Source: Pseudophaeobacter profundi (GTDB taxonomy: Bacteria > Pseudomonadota > Alphaproteobacteria > Rhodobacterales > Rhodobacteraceae). From it: DNA of 64,000 bases. The notes beneath the pieces are model-generated. The model was not told the origin of the DNA. It saw nothing but the letters and a program-made list of their open reading frames with translations, and made no database searches. The stretch covers positions 62,001 to 126,000 of the forward strand of contig NZ_JARJEF010000001.1 of assembly GCF_029697505.1 (NCBI RefSeq). The letters are read 5' to 3'. The position numbers and the translations under genes are program-made. Below, piece after piece: positions 17,513 to 26,321 of this stretch; within the stretch, counting starts at the first letter, position 1, and every line of letters begins with the position of its first letter.

Positions 17513-17527
17513 GGGTTTCCGGGGTGT

Positions 17528-17545
17528 TGTGCGAAAATCCGCACA
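17528..17545. promoter_or_regulatory. Palindromic activator site 2 upstream of dctP (putative DctD site)
   Basis: TGTGCGAAAATCCGCACA, matching site 1 in 16 of 18 positions with identical half-sites TGTGCG and CGCACA. Both copies are preceded by the same GTGT sequence. Confidence 0.75.
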
Positions 17546-17642
17546 GAGTTCGACAATTTGGCAGCCGCCTATGCGCAAGGAATCGCCGAACAGATACCCC
17601 GCCTGATCGCACTGCACAGGGCCGCTAGGCCAGCAACAGCCG

Positions 17643-18878
17643 TCAGGGCCGCCGATAGTCTTCCGGCCGGATACCGTAGCGGGCCAACTTATCATAAAAG
17701 GTTTTACGCGGCAGTTTCAACGCCTCGGCTGCGGCGGCGGCCCGGCCATTCTGTCGTCCCAGGGCGGCAATCAACAAAGAGCGTTCCACCTGGGCCATCT
17801 GTTCCGCCAGGCCAAGATCGGTTGCCGCGCTCACCTCATCTGGCATGCCCAGCACAAAGCGCATGGCCGCCGACATCAAGGATCGCGCATTGCCCGGCCA
17901 ATCCTGCGCCATCAGCCCGGCGAGATGCTCTTGGCTGATTTCCGGCGGCTCTATTCCCGCCTGTTCAGCAGCCTGGGCCACATAAAGACGGAACAGAACA
18001 GGGATGTCACCGGGGCGTTCCGCCAGCGAAGGAATGCGCACCCGCATCCCTTCAAGGCGGTAATACAGATCGGCACCAAAGCTGCCCGCCGCCACCAGAG
18101 CAGCCAGATCGGCGGTACTGCCGACAATAAGACGCGGCCCATCCCCCTGTTCGATCCGCTCCAACACAGCATATTGCAGCGCCTCGGACAGTGCCGAGAT
18201 TTCATCCAAAAACAGCGAGCCACCTGCCGCCTGCTGACAAAGTTCAGCCAGATCCGCGACGCTAAGCCCGGCAGAGGGGGATTTGACAAAGGGCGCCTGG
18301 GCACGCGGCGACATCAGATGAATGACCTCTGCCACCTTGGGAACGCCGCTGCCCGCCGGACCGGACACCAGGACTTCGGCCAGGGTTGGCGCCACACTGC
18401 GCACCCGCGCGCGCAAGGCATCCGACTGCGGCGAGGTCCCAAATAACATGCGTGCCGCCGGGTCGCCCTCTTCCAGCTTCTGCTTGAAACTGCGGTTTTC
18501 CAACACCAGACGGCGGGTCTTGAGCGCCCGCTGCAGCGCGGCAAGCAGATCCGCCGTCACGCAGGGCTTTTCCAGAAACCCAAAGGCCCCCTGCGACATC
18601 GCCTGGACTGCCATGGGAATATCCCCCTCGCCAGTCAGCAGGATCACCGGCAGGTCCTCATCAGCGCTGCGCACATAGTCAAGCAGGTAGAACCCATCCC
18701 GCCCCGGCATGCGGATATCCGACAGGACCACCCCGTCAAATTCAGCGGTAATCAGATCCTTGGCCGCCACAAAAGAGCCTGCCGTGATGGGCACCAGGTC
18801 GTTGAGCTCAAGTGTCTGCGCCAGAGCTTCGCGCAGCGCCGCATCATCATCTACCACAAGAACCTTGCGGGTTGTCAT
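17643..18878 (-). CDS. dctD: DctD-type response regulator with a degenerate AAA+ domain
   Basis: 411 residues. The receiver domain (1-120) has VLVVDDDAALREAL, the phospho-acceptor Asp in VLSDIRMPGRDG and the Lys in FLEKPCVTA. The NtrC-type central domain keeps Walker B (GGSLFLDEIS) and YYRLEGMRVRIPSLAERPGDI, but Walker A reads SGPAGSGVPKVAEV, without Lys at the nucleotide-binding position, and the GAFTGA loop that contacts sigma-54 is deleted. The C-terminal Fis-type helix-turn-helix (NGRAAAAAEALKLPRKTFYD) is intact. The shape is that of DctD, but ATP hydrolysis and canonical sigma-54 activation look impossible. The start overlaps the dctB stop (ATGA), so the pair is co-translated; dctPQM follow on the same strand. 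Confidence 0.9.
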   Translation of the reverse strand: MTTRKVLVVDDDAALREALAQTLELNDLVPITAGSFVAAKDLITAEFDGVVLSDIRMPGRDGFYLLDYVRSADEDLPVILLTGEGDIPMAVQAMSQGAFGFLEKPCVTADLLAALQRALKTRRLVLENRSFKQKLEEGDPAARMLFGTSPQSDALRARVRSVAPTLAEVLVSGPAGSGVPKVAEVIHLMSPRAQAPFVKSPSAGLSVADLAELCQQAAGGSLFLDEISALSEALQYAVLERIEQGDGPRLIVGSTADLAALVAAGSFGADLYYRLEGMRVRIPSLAERPGDIPVLFRLYVAQAAEQAGIEPPEISQEHLAGLMAQDWPGNARSLMSAAMRFVLGMPDEVSAATDLGLAEQMAQVERSLLIAALGRQNGRAAAAAEALKLPRKTFYDKLARYGIRPEDYRRP

Positions 18879-20638
18879 GTCGCGCCACCGTCGTTCCAGC
18901 GCTCCAACTCTACGGTAAAGACCGCGCCGCGTTCCATGTTCTTGCCATGAATATTGCCACCAAAACTCTGCACCAACCCGTAGGAAATCGACAGCCCCAG
19001 CCCCATGCCTTCAGAACTGCTGACCACCTTGGTAGAGTAGAACGGATCAAACATCTTCTCTGGCTCCTTGATGCCAGGACCAATGTCGCGCACCGCCACC
19101 GAGAGCCGATCGCCAGCCTCTAGGGTGATGCCGATGGACCGCGTCTTCTGATCCAGCATGGCATCAGCTGAATTATTGATAAGATTAACAAAAACCTGAG
19201 TAAGCCGGACTTCTCCGCCCCAGACATAGATCGGCTCACTGCCGTCAGGCGGCTGCCAGCTCAGCGCCACCTCATCCGTCTCCAGACGCGAGGCGGTCAG
19301 CTCTACTGCGGTATTGATCACCTGCACCAGATCCACCCGCGCCATGGGCTCGTTCTCATTGCGCGAAAAGGCCCGCAGGTTTTTGATGATGCGGGCCATG
19401 CGCGCCGACATTCCAGCAATCCGCGTCAGGTTTTCACCGACCCGATCCACCTGACCGCGCCGCAAAAAGGCATCGCCGTTTTCGGCATATTGCTGGATCG
19501 CCATCAAGGGCTGGTTCAGCTCGTGGCTGATCCCGGCAGACATCTGCCCCAGGGCCGACAGCTTGCCCGCCTGCACCAGTTCCTCTTGCGCCTTCTTCAG
19601 GGCCGCCTCGGCATCCTCGCGCTCGCTCACTTCGCGGCGCAACTGGCTGTTGGTCGCCTGCAGGGCACGGGTGCGGGTCTCGACCCGGCTTTCCAGTACC
19701 GCATTGGCCTCGGCCAGGGTGCGACGACGTTCCAGTGCCAGAAAGAGGAAGGTGCCAAAGGCCAGGCACAGCGCCGCCAAGGCCAAAGCCTGTAGTGTCG
19801 CCAGCCGCCAGGCCGACGCAACATCAACCAGGATTTGCCCGGTCAAGCCAATCACCGGCAAACCCACCGTTAAATGCAGCGCGCGCCGGGGCAGATAGGG
19901 TCGTTCAGACAGGTGCCAGATTTCATGTTCACCAGTCCTGGATACCCTATAGGACAAAGAGCTGCCGTCGCGCAGCACGCCACCAGTTTCCCCCGTACCT
20001 GCCGCACCCCAAGCAGACCCGGTCTGTTGCCAAAACAGCAACTCTGGCCGGTTGGAAATAAAGACCTCGCCTGTTGCCTTGGTGAAAAAGACAGTCGGCA
20101 AAGAACCACGCCAGGTCTGTTCGACATCTTCGACATCAGCCACGACCACCAGCACCCCAGAAATACCGCCATCAGGCGAGAAATTCGGCGCGGCGTAAAA
20201 ATAGGCGCGGTGGCCATTGTCCGCCAATACGGCCGCCCCGGTGCCCAACGCCCCCTGCAAGGCGCGGCGGAAATAGCCCTCAGCCGCGATGTCTTCGCCA
20301 AGCACACCTGCGGCAGAGGCAAGCACCCGACCATCGGCATCAGCATAAAGAACATCCAAAGCCGCAGTCTTATCTGCCACCCCGCGTAGCAGGTGCTGCG
20401 CCGCGCCGCGCCGCGCAGGGCCATCCAACTGTTCAAGCGCAGGATGATCCGCCATCAATACCGCAAGCTCTTGATATATCTGCAATTGTGTACTGACGCG
20501 ATCAGAGGCCAGCGCCAGATCAGCAACGCTGCGCTCGGCCAGGGAATCCAACGCTTGCCGGTAGCCGTAGACCCATGTTGCCCCACCAATTGCGATTACC
20601 GCCAGAGCGAACCCCAGCAACACTGCCCATCTGTGCAT
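18875..20638 (-). CDS. dctB: C4-dicarboxylate sensor histidine kinase DctB
   Basis: 587 residues. N-terminal membrane segment (WAVLLGFALAVIAIGGATWV), a large periplasmic double-PDC sensor (about 30-270), a second membrane segment (LATLQALALAALCLAFGTFLFLA in part), a coiled coil, then the DctB-type kinase: H-box LSALGQMSAGISHELNQPL, N-box FVNLINNSADAM and G-boxes RDIGPGIK and EGMGLGLSISYGLV. It senses periplasmic dicarboxylates and phosphorylates DctD. Overlaps dctD by four bases. Divergent from the P450 gene with an 88-base gap. Confidence 0.93.
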   Translation of the reverse strand: MHRWAVLLGFALAVIAIGGATWVYGYRQALDSLAERSVADLALASDRVSTQLQIYQELAVLMADHPALEQLDGPARRGAAQHLLRGVADKTAALDVLYADADGRVLASAAGVLGEDIAAEGYFRRALQGALGTGAAVLADNGHRAYFYAAPNFSPDGGISGVLVVVADVEDVEQTWRGSLPTVFFTKATGEVFISNRPELLFWQQTGSAWGAAGTGETGGVLRDGSSLSYRVSRTGEHEIWHLSERPYLPRRALHLTVGLPVIGLTGQILVDVASAWRLATLQALALAALCLAFGTFLFLALERRRTLAEANAVLESRVETRTRALQATNSQLRREVSEREDAEAALKKAQEELVQAGKLSALGQMSAGISHELNQPLMAIQQYAENGDAFLRRGQVDRVGENLTRIAGMSARMARIIKNLRAFSRNENEPMARVDLVQVINTAVELTASRLETDEVALSWQPPDGSEPIYVWGGEVRLTQVFVNLINNSADAMLDQKTRSIGITLEAGDRLSVAVRDIGPGIKEPEKMFDPFYSTKVVSSSEGMGLGLSISYGLVQSFGGNIHGKNMERGAVFTVELERWNDGGAT

Positions 20639-20726
20639 TCCTGTACCAGCTTTCTTGCGCTTGTGTTTTTTCCCAGTCTAACAAGACTGGGCTTGCAAAG
20701 GCCAGTCATCGCGGCAAAGTCAGCCC

Positions 20727-21908
20727 ATGCAAACAGTCATCCAGTCCCCGACCGACCCCGCCTTTGTGCAAGACCCCTATCGCTTTTACCAAAACTGCCG
20801 CAGCCTTGGCGGTTTGTGCTACTGGCAGGACTATGACATGCCAGCCGCCTTTCGCCGCGCCGCAGTGCATGCCATCCTGCGCGATCGCAGATTTGGCCGC
20901 GAAGTACCACCAGGTATTGCCACTGCAACTCCAGCGCATCTTGCGCCCTTTCTCGCGGTCGAAGCTCATTCGATGCTAGAGGCAGAGCCCCCCCGCCATA
21001 CCCGCCTGCGCCGACTGGTGATGCGGGCCTTCACCTCGCGCGAGATCAAGGCGCAGCAAGCCGATCTTACGGCGCTGTGCCACAGCTTGATTGATGCCTT
21101 TCCCGCCGAACCCTTTGATCTGCTTCCAGCCTATTGCACCCAGGTTCCGGTCATCACCATCTGCCGTCTACTTGGTGTGCCCTGCGAAATGGCACCGCAA
21201 CTCTTGGACTGGTCCCATGCGATGGTCACCATGTATCAGGCCAGCAAGACTCATGCCGATGAACTGGCCGCCGCCACGGCGGCGCAGGACTTTAGCGATT
21301 TCCTTTCAGGCTACATCGACAAACGCCGCTCCGATCCGCAGGATGATCTGATCACCCGCCTGATCCTGGCCGAAGAAGAAGGCGACAGCCTCAGCACGGA
21401 TGAGTTGATCGGCACCTGCATTCTCTTGCTGAACGCTGGGCACGAGGCCACGGTACACGCCTTGGGCAATGGGGTGAAAACGCTACTGCAACAGGGCTGG
21501 GATCCCGCTCGGCTGGCACCGGAAGGCATCGAAAACCTCGTCGAAGAAATCCTGCGCTTTGATCCGCCGCTGCATATGTTCACCCGCTACGCCTACGAAG
21601 AGATCGAGGTCATGGGCCATACATTCCAGCCTGGCGATCAGGTCGCCCTGCTGCTGGCTGCGGCCAATCGCGACCCTGCCGCCGAAGACGAACCGGAGCG
21701 TTTTGATCCAACCCGCCCGGCCCGCACCAATGCGGCCTTTGGTGGCGGTCTGCATTTCTGCGTTGGCGCGCCGCTGGCACGAATGGAAATGCAGGTCGCC
21801 CTGCCGATCCTGTTTGAGCGCTGCCCGCAACTGAAACTCGCCGCCGCACCACGCTATAGCAACAGCTACCATTTCCACGGGCTGACAGGGCTGCAGGTCA
21901 CAGGCTGA
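20727..21908 (+). CDS. Cytochrome P450
   Basis: 393 residues, a soluble bacterial class I P450. The heme-binding loop FGGGLHFCVGAPLAR carries the axial Cys345. The I-helix oxygen-activation motif is LLNAGHEATVHALGNG, where the usual acid-Thr pair is Glu-Ala-Thr (HEAT). The ExxR helix is VEEILRFDPP. C-helix LEAEPPRHTRLRRLVMRAF is typical. No ferredoxin or reductase gene adjoins it, so its redox partner is encoded elsewhere (the fpr gene 6 kb away is a possible but unproven supplier). Substrate not predictable. It is divergent from dctB and followed by a spacer of about 240 bases. Confidence 0.95.
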   Translation: MQTVIQSPTDPAFVQDPYRFYQNCRSLGGLCYWQDYDMPAAFRRAAVHAILRDRRFGREVPPGIATATPAHLAPFLAVEAHSMLEAEPPRHTRLRRLVMRAFTSREIKAQQADLTALCHSLIDAFPAEPFDLLPAYCTQVPVITICRLLGVPCEMAPQLLDWSHAMVTMYQASKTHADELAAATAAQDFSDFLSGYIDKRRSDPQDDLITRLILAEEEGDSLSTDELIGTCILLLNAGHEATVHALGNGVKTLLQQGWDPARLAPEGIENLVEEILRFDPPLHMFTRYAYEEIEVMGHTFQPGDQVALLLAAANRDPAAEDEPERFDPTRPARTNAAFGGGLHFCVGAPLARMEMQVALPILFERCPQLKLAAAPRYSNSYHFHGLTGLQVTG

Positions 21909-22147
21909 CCTGCGGGTCAAGGAGGGCCAAAGGCCCCCCTGCATCGCAGGGCTTGTCCTTTACGCGCCAAACCCAGTCAGACTTGTTCAGGCGTCTTTGG
22001 GGCAGACCTGCCGCCAAAGCGCTTCTCAGCAGGTCTGTTGCACAAACCTAGCCCCCGGTGCCCCACCTACGATCTGCCGTCACGCCTCATCTGTCAGATC
22101 AAGGCGCGCGGTAGCGCTCCTTTGTCCTACGCCTTTTGCGATATGCC

Positions 22148-22615
22148 TCAGCCCTCCAACGGCAGCATGGTGGTGGATTTGATCTCTTCCATCGACAAGA
22201 GCGCGGTAACATTATGCACCCGCACCTCTGAAATCAGCGCCTGGTAAAACTTGTCATAAGCCCGCGCGTTCTGCACCCGCACCTTCAGGATATAATCGAT
22301 ATCCCCGGCCAGCCGATGCGCCTCTTGCACTTCGGGGCGGTCGTGCAGCGCCTTCAGAAACGACTGCTGCCACTCGGCCTCATGCTCCGAGGTACGGATC
22401 AGCACAAAGAAACAGGCCTCAAAACCCAGAGCCTCAGCATCAAGCACCACGGTCTGCTGGCCAATGACCCCGGCCTCGCGCAGTTTTCGGATCCGATTCC
22501 ACACTGGCGTCTTGGAACTGCCCACCTGACGGGCGATTTCATCCAAGGATTGCCCCGCATCCCGCTGGAGCTCTGCCAGAATTTTCCGGTCCGTCGCATC
22601 GATCCGCACTGTCAT
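22148..22615 (-). CDS. Lrp/AsnC-family regulator beside the sulfate assimilation genes
   Basis: 155 residues: HTH (IDATDRKILAELQRDAGQSL, then DEIARQVGSSKTPVWNRIRK) and RAM domain (VQEAHRLAGDIDYILKV). ATG 22615 is preferred over an upstream TTG (22621) because GGGGGA precedes it at good distance. Divergent from the siroheme-synthase gene of the cys cluster, so it probably controls assimilatory sulfate reduction. In the shared region, GGAATATTTCC (22710-22720) is a small dyad that might be its site. Effector unknown. Confidence 0.88.
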   Translation of the reverse strand: MTVRIDATDRKILAELQRDAGQSLDEIARQVGSSKTPVWNRIRKLREAGVIGQQTVVLDAEALGFEACFFVLIRTSEHEAEWQQSFLKALHDRPEVQEAHRLAGDIDYILKVRVQNARAYDKFYQALISEVRVHNVTALLSMEEIKSTTMLPLEG

Positions 22616-22709
22616 TCTCAAATTCCCCCTGTTTCAGGACCATTCTATCCGGGTATGGCGACAGATAGAACAAACAACCTTATTTGGTTCTGCATATAGC
22701 GCAATGGCG

Positions 22710-22720
22710 GGAATATTTCC
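22710..22720. promoter_or_regulatory. Small dyad in the lrp-cys divergent promoter
   Basis: GGAA-TAT-TTCC lies in an A/T-rich stretch 40 bases upstream of the first cys gene. Position fits an operator for the divergent Lrp regulator, but the site is short and could be chance. Confidence 0.3.
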
Positions 22721-22759
22721 TATATCTAACACCAAGTCAAACAACAGAAAGCCGCCGCC

Positions 22760-23578
22760 ATGACCGGTCCCATGACACAGAACACCACAGTCCCCGCGCC
22801 CAGCCGCAGCGGTATGTGCTGCCTTGTCAGCGGCGATGTGGCCTTTGCAGGCTCTGGCCCGGGCGATCCGGACCTGTTGACGCTAAAGGTCGCCAAGGCG
22901 CTGCAAGAGGCCGATGTGGTCCTGTATGATCGCCTGGTCAGCGCCGAGATTCTCGCGCTCGCCGGGGCGCAGTCCCAGTTGGAAGACGTCGGCAAAGAGG
23001 GCTTCGGCCCTTCCATGAGCCAACAAGAGATCTGCGCCCGGATGGTGGCCCATGCCCAGGCTGGCAAAAAGGTGCTGCGCCTGAAATCCGGTGACCCAAC
23101 CGTCTTTGGTCGCCTGGATGAGGAACTGACCGCCTGTGAAGAGGCTGGCATCGCCTATCAGATCATGCCCGGCATCACCGCCGCATCCGCAGCGGTGGCT
23201 GGCATAGGTCAGAGCCTGACCCAGCGCGGGCGCAATTCTTCGGTGCGCTTTCTCACCGGGCATGACATGCGCGGCTTCGCCGATCAGGACTGGGCCGCTC
23301 TGGCCCGCCCCGGCGAGGTTGCCGCGATCTACATGGGCAAGAAATCCGCCCGCTTTGTGCAGGGCCGCCTGATCATGCACGGCGCCAGCCGGGCAACGCC
23401 GGTGACCCTGGTCGAAAATGCCTCACGCCGCAATCAGCGGGTGCTGGAAACCACACTGGATCGCCTGCCAACGGATCTTGCTGCTGCGGGTTTTGACGGC
23501 CCCGCCCTCACCTTTCTGGGGCTTGCCCCGCGCCACAGCGCGGCTGCCCTCACCGCATTGAACATGGAGCTTGCATAA
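22760..23578 (+). CDS. cysG: Uroporphyrinogen-III C-methyltransferase (siroheme branch)
   Basis: 272 residues, corresponding to the methyltransferase module only; the NAD-dependent dehydrogenase/ferrochelatase half of full CysG is absent. Motifs: VAFAGSGPGDPDLLTLKVAK, VLYDRLVSAEIL, RLKSGDPTVFGR, GITAASAAVAGIG and PVTLVENASR. It makes precorrin-2 with SAM as methyl donor, here for the siroheme of the sulfite reductase two genes on. Its TAA overlaps the next ATG (TAATG), implying coupling. A second start (codon 5, Met) is possible. The ferrochelatase step must be encoded elsewhere. Confidence 0.93.
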   Translation: MTGPMTQNTTVPAPSRSGMCCLVSGDVAFAGSGPGDPDLLTLKVAKALQEADVVLYDRLVSAEILALAGAQSQLEDVGKEGFGPSMSQQEICARMVAHAQAGKKVLRLKSGDPTVFGRLDEELTACEEAGIAYQIMPGITAASAAVAGIGQSLTQRGRNSSVRFLTGHDMRGFADQDWAALARPGEVAAIYMGKKSARFVQGRLIMHGASRATPVTLVENASRRNQRVLETTLDRLPTDLAAAGFDGPALTFLGLAPRHSAAALTALNMELA

Positions 23579-23886
23579 TGGCCCGCCCCTTCACCCCCAA
23601 AGTCATCACCGCCAACGATCTGCTGGAAGGCGATGTCATCTACTTCATGGCAGACAACAGCTGGACCCGTGATCTGGCCCAGGCCGAACTGATCGAAGAC
23701 GAAGCCGAGGCGCAGCTGCGCCTGCTGGAGGCGGAAAAACAGAACATCCGTATCGTTGGCGCCTATCTGGCCGATGCCAAGGCCGGCCCCAACGGTCCAG
23801 AACCGGTGCATTTCCGCGAAGATTTCCGCCGCAAAGGCCCATCCAACTACAGCCACGGCAAACAGGAGGCCGAAGCCCATGTATAA
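23578..23886 (+). CDS. DUF2849 protein of the sulfate assimilation cluster
   Basis: 102 residues, starting at the TAATG junction with the methyltransferase gene and overlapping the start of the sulfite reductase gene. Composition is acidic and soluble; visible blocks are ANDLLEGDVIYFMADNSWTRD and AEAQLRLLEAEKQNIRIVGAYL. It corresponds to the DUF2849 family, which recurs in alphaproteobacteria between siroheme and sulfite-reductase genes. Function unknown; a role in sulfite reductase assembly or electron transfer is inference from position. No cysteines, so it is not an iron-sulfur electron carrier. Confidence 0.8.
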   Translation: MARPFTPKVITANDLLEGDVIYFMADNSWTRDLAQAELIEDEAEAQLRLLEAEKQNIRIVGAYLADAKAGPNGPEPVHFREDFRRKGPSNYSHGKQEAEAHV

Positions 23887-25543
23887 GTACAACGCCTTTG
23901 ACGCCGCCTTTCTGGCAGAGCGCAACGCCCAGTTCCGTGCCCAGGTCGAACGCCGCATTGACGGCTCTCTCACCGAGGATGAGTTCAAACCACTGCGGCT
24001 GATGAACGGTGTTTACCTGCAGCTGCACGCCTATATGCTGCGGGTGGCGATCCCCTATGGCACGCTCAATTCCGCCCAGATGCGCGCCTTGGCGCTGCTG
24101 GCCGAAAAGTGGGACAAGGGCTATGGCCACTTCACCACCCGCCAGAACATCCAGTACAACTGGCCCAAGCTGAACGACATCCCCGATATGCTGGATGCCC
24201 TGGGGGAGGTTGGCCTGCACGCAATCCAGACCTCTGGCAACACTATCCGCAACACCACCGCCGACCACTTTGCCGGCGCGGCCGCGGATGAGCTGACAGA
24301 CCCGCGCCCCTATGCAGAGCTGATCCGGCAGTGGTCGACAGATCACCCAGAATTCCAGTTCCTGGGGCGCAAATTCAAGATTGGCATCACCGGCAGCCCC
24401 AATGACCGCGCCGTGGTCAAGGCGCATGACGTCGGTCTGCGCATGGTGGAACAGAATGGCGAAATCGGCTTTGAAGTCATTGTCGGTGGTGGCCTGGGCC
24501 GTACGCCTATGGTCGGCAAGGTCATTCGCGACTTCCTGCCCCAGGCCGATCTGCTGCCTTACCTCGAGGCCGTGCTAAGCGTCTATAACGTGCTGGGACG
24601 GCGCGACAACAAGTACAAGGCCCGCATCAAGATCACCGTGCAGGAAAACGGCATCGAAAAGATCCGTGATCTGGTCGATGCCCGTTTTACCGAGCGTCAG
24701 CGCGAATTTGATGGCACTGATCAGGCGCTTCTGGCCGAGATCAAGACCCATTTCACCCCGCCCGCCCTGCGCACTGGCAGCACCGATGCCTATCAGGCTG
24801 CCTATGACGCCGACCCGGTGTTCCGGGCCTGGGCTGATACCAACCTGGCCGAACATCGCGACAGCGCCCATGCCATCGTCACCGTCTCGATCAAAGCACA
24901 TGGCGCCACCCCGGGCGATGCCAGCGCCGAGCAGATGCGCACCATGGCCGATCTTGCCGAAGAGTTGGGCTATGACGAGCTGCGCATCAGCCACCAGCAG
25001 AACGTTATCCTGCCACATGTGCATAAATCCGACCTGCCTGCGCTACACGCGCGTCTGAAAGAACAGGGGCTGGCAACTGCCAATATCGGCCTGATTTCCG
25101 ACATTATCGCTTGCCCCGGCATGGACTACTGCGCCCTGGCAACAGCGCGGTCGATCCCGGTGGCACAGGAAATCGCCAGCCGCTTTGACGATCTGAAGCT
25201 GGAGCACGACATCGGCCATCTTCAGATCAAGATTTCCGGTTGCATCAATGCCTGTGGCCACCACCACGTGGCCCATATCGGCATTCTTGGGCTGGATCGC
25301 GCCGGGGTGGAAAACTACCAGATCACCCTGGGCGGCGACGCCACTGAAACCGCCGCAATCGGCACACGCACCGGACCGGGCTTTGCCTATGATGAAATCG
25401 TGCCTGCGGTGGAACGGCTGATCGAGGCCTATCTCACCCTGCGCAGCGACGCAGAGGAAACCTTCCTGGAAACCTATCGTCGTCTCGGCATGGAGCCCTT
25501 CAAGACCGCGCTCTATCCTGAGGCCCAGAAAAAGGTGGCATAG
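23879..25543 (+). CDS. cysI: Assimilatory sulfite reductase hemoprotein (nitrite/sulfite reductase family)
   Basis: 554 residues from ATG 23879 (AGGAGG upstream). Two ferredoxin-like half-domains (LQLHAYMLRVAIPYGTLNS, then GHFTTRQNIQYNWPKLNDIP) and the siroheme/[4Fe-4S] site with CPGMDYC (C-x5-C) and SGCINACGHHH (C-x3-C). Reduces sulfite to sulfide with six electrons. The family cannot strictly separate sulfite from nitrite reductases, but the flanking cysH and siroheme genes decide for sulfite. No CysJ flavoprotein is present; the fpr gene downstream suggests ferredoxin as electron source. Confidence 0.93.
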   Translation: MYKYNAFDAAFLAERNAQFRAQVERRIDGSLTEDEFKPLRLMNGVYLQLHAYMLRVAIPYGTLNSAQMRALALLAEKWDKGYGHFTTRQNIQYNWPKLNDIPDMLDALGEVGLHAIQTSGNTIRNTTADHFAGAAADELTDPRPYAELIRQWSTDHPEFQFLGRKFKIGITGSPNDRAVVKAHDVGLRMVEQNGEIGFEVIVGGGLGRTPMVGKVIRDFLPQADLLPYLEAVLSVYNVLGRRDNKYKARIKITVQENGIEKIRDLVDARFTERQREFDGTDQALLAEIKTHFTPPALRTGSTDAYQAAYDADPVFRAWADTNLAEHRDSAHAIVTVSIKAHGATPGDASAEQMRTMADLAEELGYDELRISHQQNVILPHVHKSDLPALHARLKEQGLATANIGLISDIIACPGMDYCALATARSIPVAQEIASRFDDLKLEHDIGHLQIKISGCINACGHHHVAHIGILGLDRAGVENYQITLGGDATETAAIGTRTGPGFAYDEIVPAVERLIEAYLTLRSDAEETFLETYRRLGMEPFKTALYPEAQKKVA

Positions 25544-25547
25544 CCCC

Positions 25548-26321
25548 ATGGTGAACCTAGAACCCGACAGCTTTGAGCCAGACAGACCCGCTGCGACACA
25601 GAGCGCGCTGATTGACAAGGTGGCAGGGCTGAATGCCCGCTACCGGCATCATTCGGCCACGGCGGTGATGCAGGGCGCGCTGCAGGATGCCGGCCATATC
25701 GCGCTGGTCTCCAGCTTTGGCGCGGAATCGGTTGTGCTTTTGCATATGGCCGCCGTCATCGACCCGATGGTGCCGGTGCTGTTTGTCGATACCGAACTGT
25801 TGTTCACCGAAACGCTGGTCTACCAGCAAGAGGTGAGCGAACGTCTGGGGCTGCGTAATGTGCAGATCGTCAAGGCAGCGGATATCGCAGCCAAGGACCC
25901 CTATGGCGCGCTGCGCTTCTCTGACACCGATGCCTGCTGCGCCCTGCGCAAGACCGCGCCGCTACAGGCGGCGTTGGACGGGTTCGACGGCTGGATCACC
26001 GGGCGCAAACGCTTTCAGGCCGGCAGCCGCGCTGCGCTTGATTTCTTCGAGGTGGAAACCACCGAAACCGGATCAACCGGGCGCATCAAGATCAACCCGC
26101 TGGCCCATTGGGCACCGCAGGATGTGCGCGCCTATATGGACGAAAACCGCCTGCCGCGTCACCCGCTGGTGGCCAAGGGCTATCCGTCGATCGGCTGCGC
26201 GCCCTGCACCTCGCCCGTTGCAGCAGGCGAAGATCCCCGCGCCGGACGCTGGCGCGACCAGACCAAGGAAGAATGCGGCATCCACATTGTGAATGGCCAA
26301 TTCATCCGCACAGGAGCATGA
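25548..26321 (+). CDS. cysH: Adenylylsulfate (APS) reductase, CysH family
   Basis: 257 residues. The PAPS-reductase fold shows SSFGAESVVLLHM (P-loop), FVDTELLFTET and WITGRKRFQAGSR. The tail KEECGIHIVNGQF has the catalytic Cys of the ECG-I-H motif. The paired-cysteine motifs DACCALRK and CAPCTSP, absent from enterobacterial PAPS reductases, bind a [4Fe-4S] cluster and by family knowledge indicate APS as substrate. Produces sulfite and AMP for CysI. The start lies four bases after the cysI stop; the stop overlaps the next ATG. Confidence 0.93.
   Translation: MVNLEPDSFEPDRPAATQSALIDKVAGLNARYRHHSATAVMQGALQDAGHIALVSSFGAESVVLLHMAAVIDPMVPVLFVDTELLFTETLVYQQEVSERLGLRNVQIVKAADIAAKDPYGALRFSDTDACCALRKTAPLQAALDGFDGWITGRKRFQAGSRAALDFFEVETTETGSTGRIKINPLAHWAPQDVRAYMDENRLPRHPLVAKGYPSIGCAPCTSPVAAGEDPRAGRWRDQTKEECGIHIVNGQFIRTGA

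Noticed and set aside
16316-17938. 540-codon open frame on the plus strand
   Set aside because: Antisense to dctP and part of dctD; both are well-supported by motifs.
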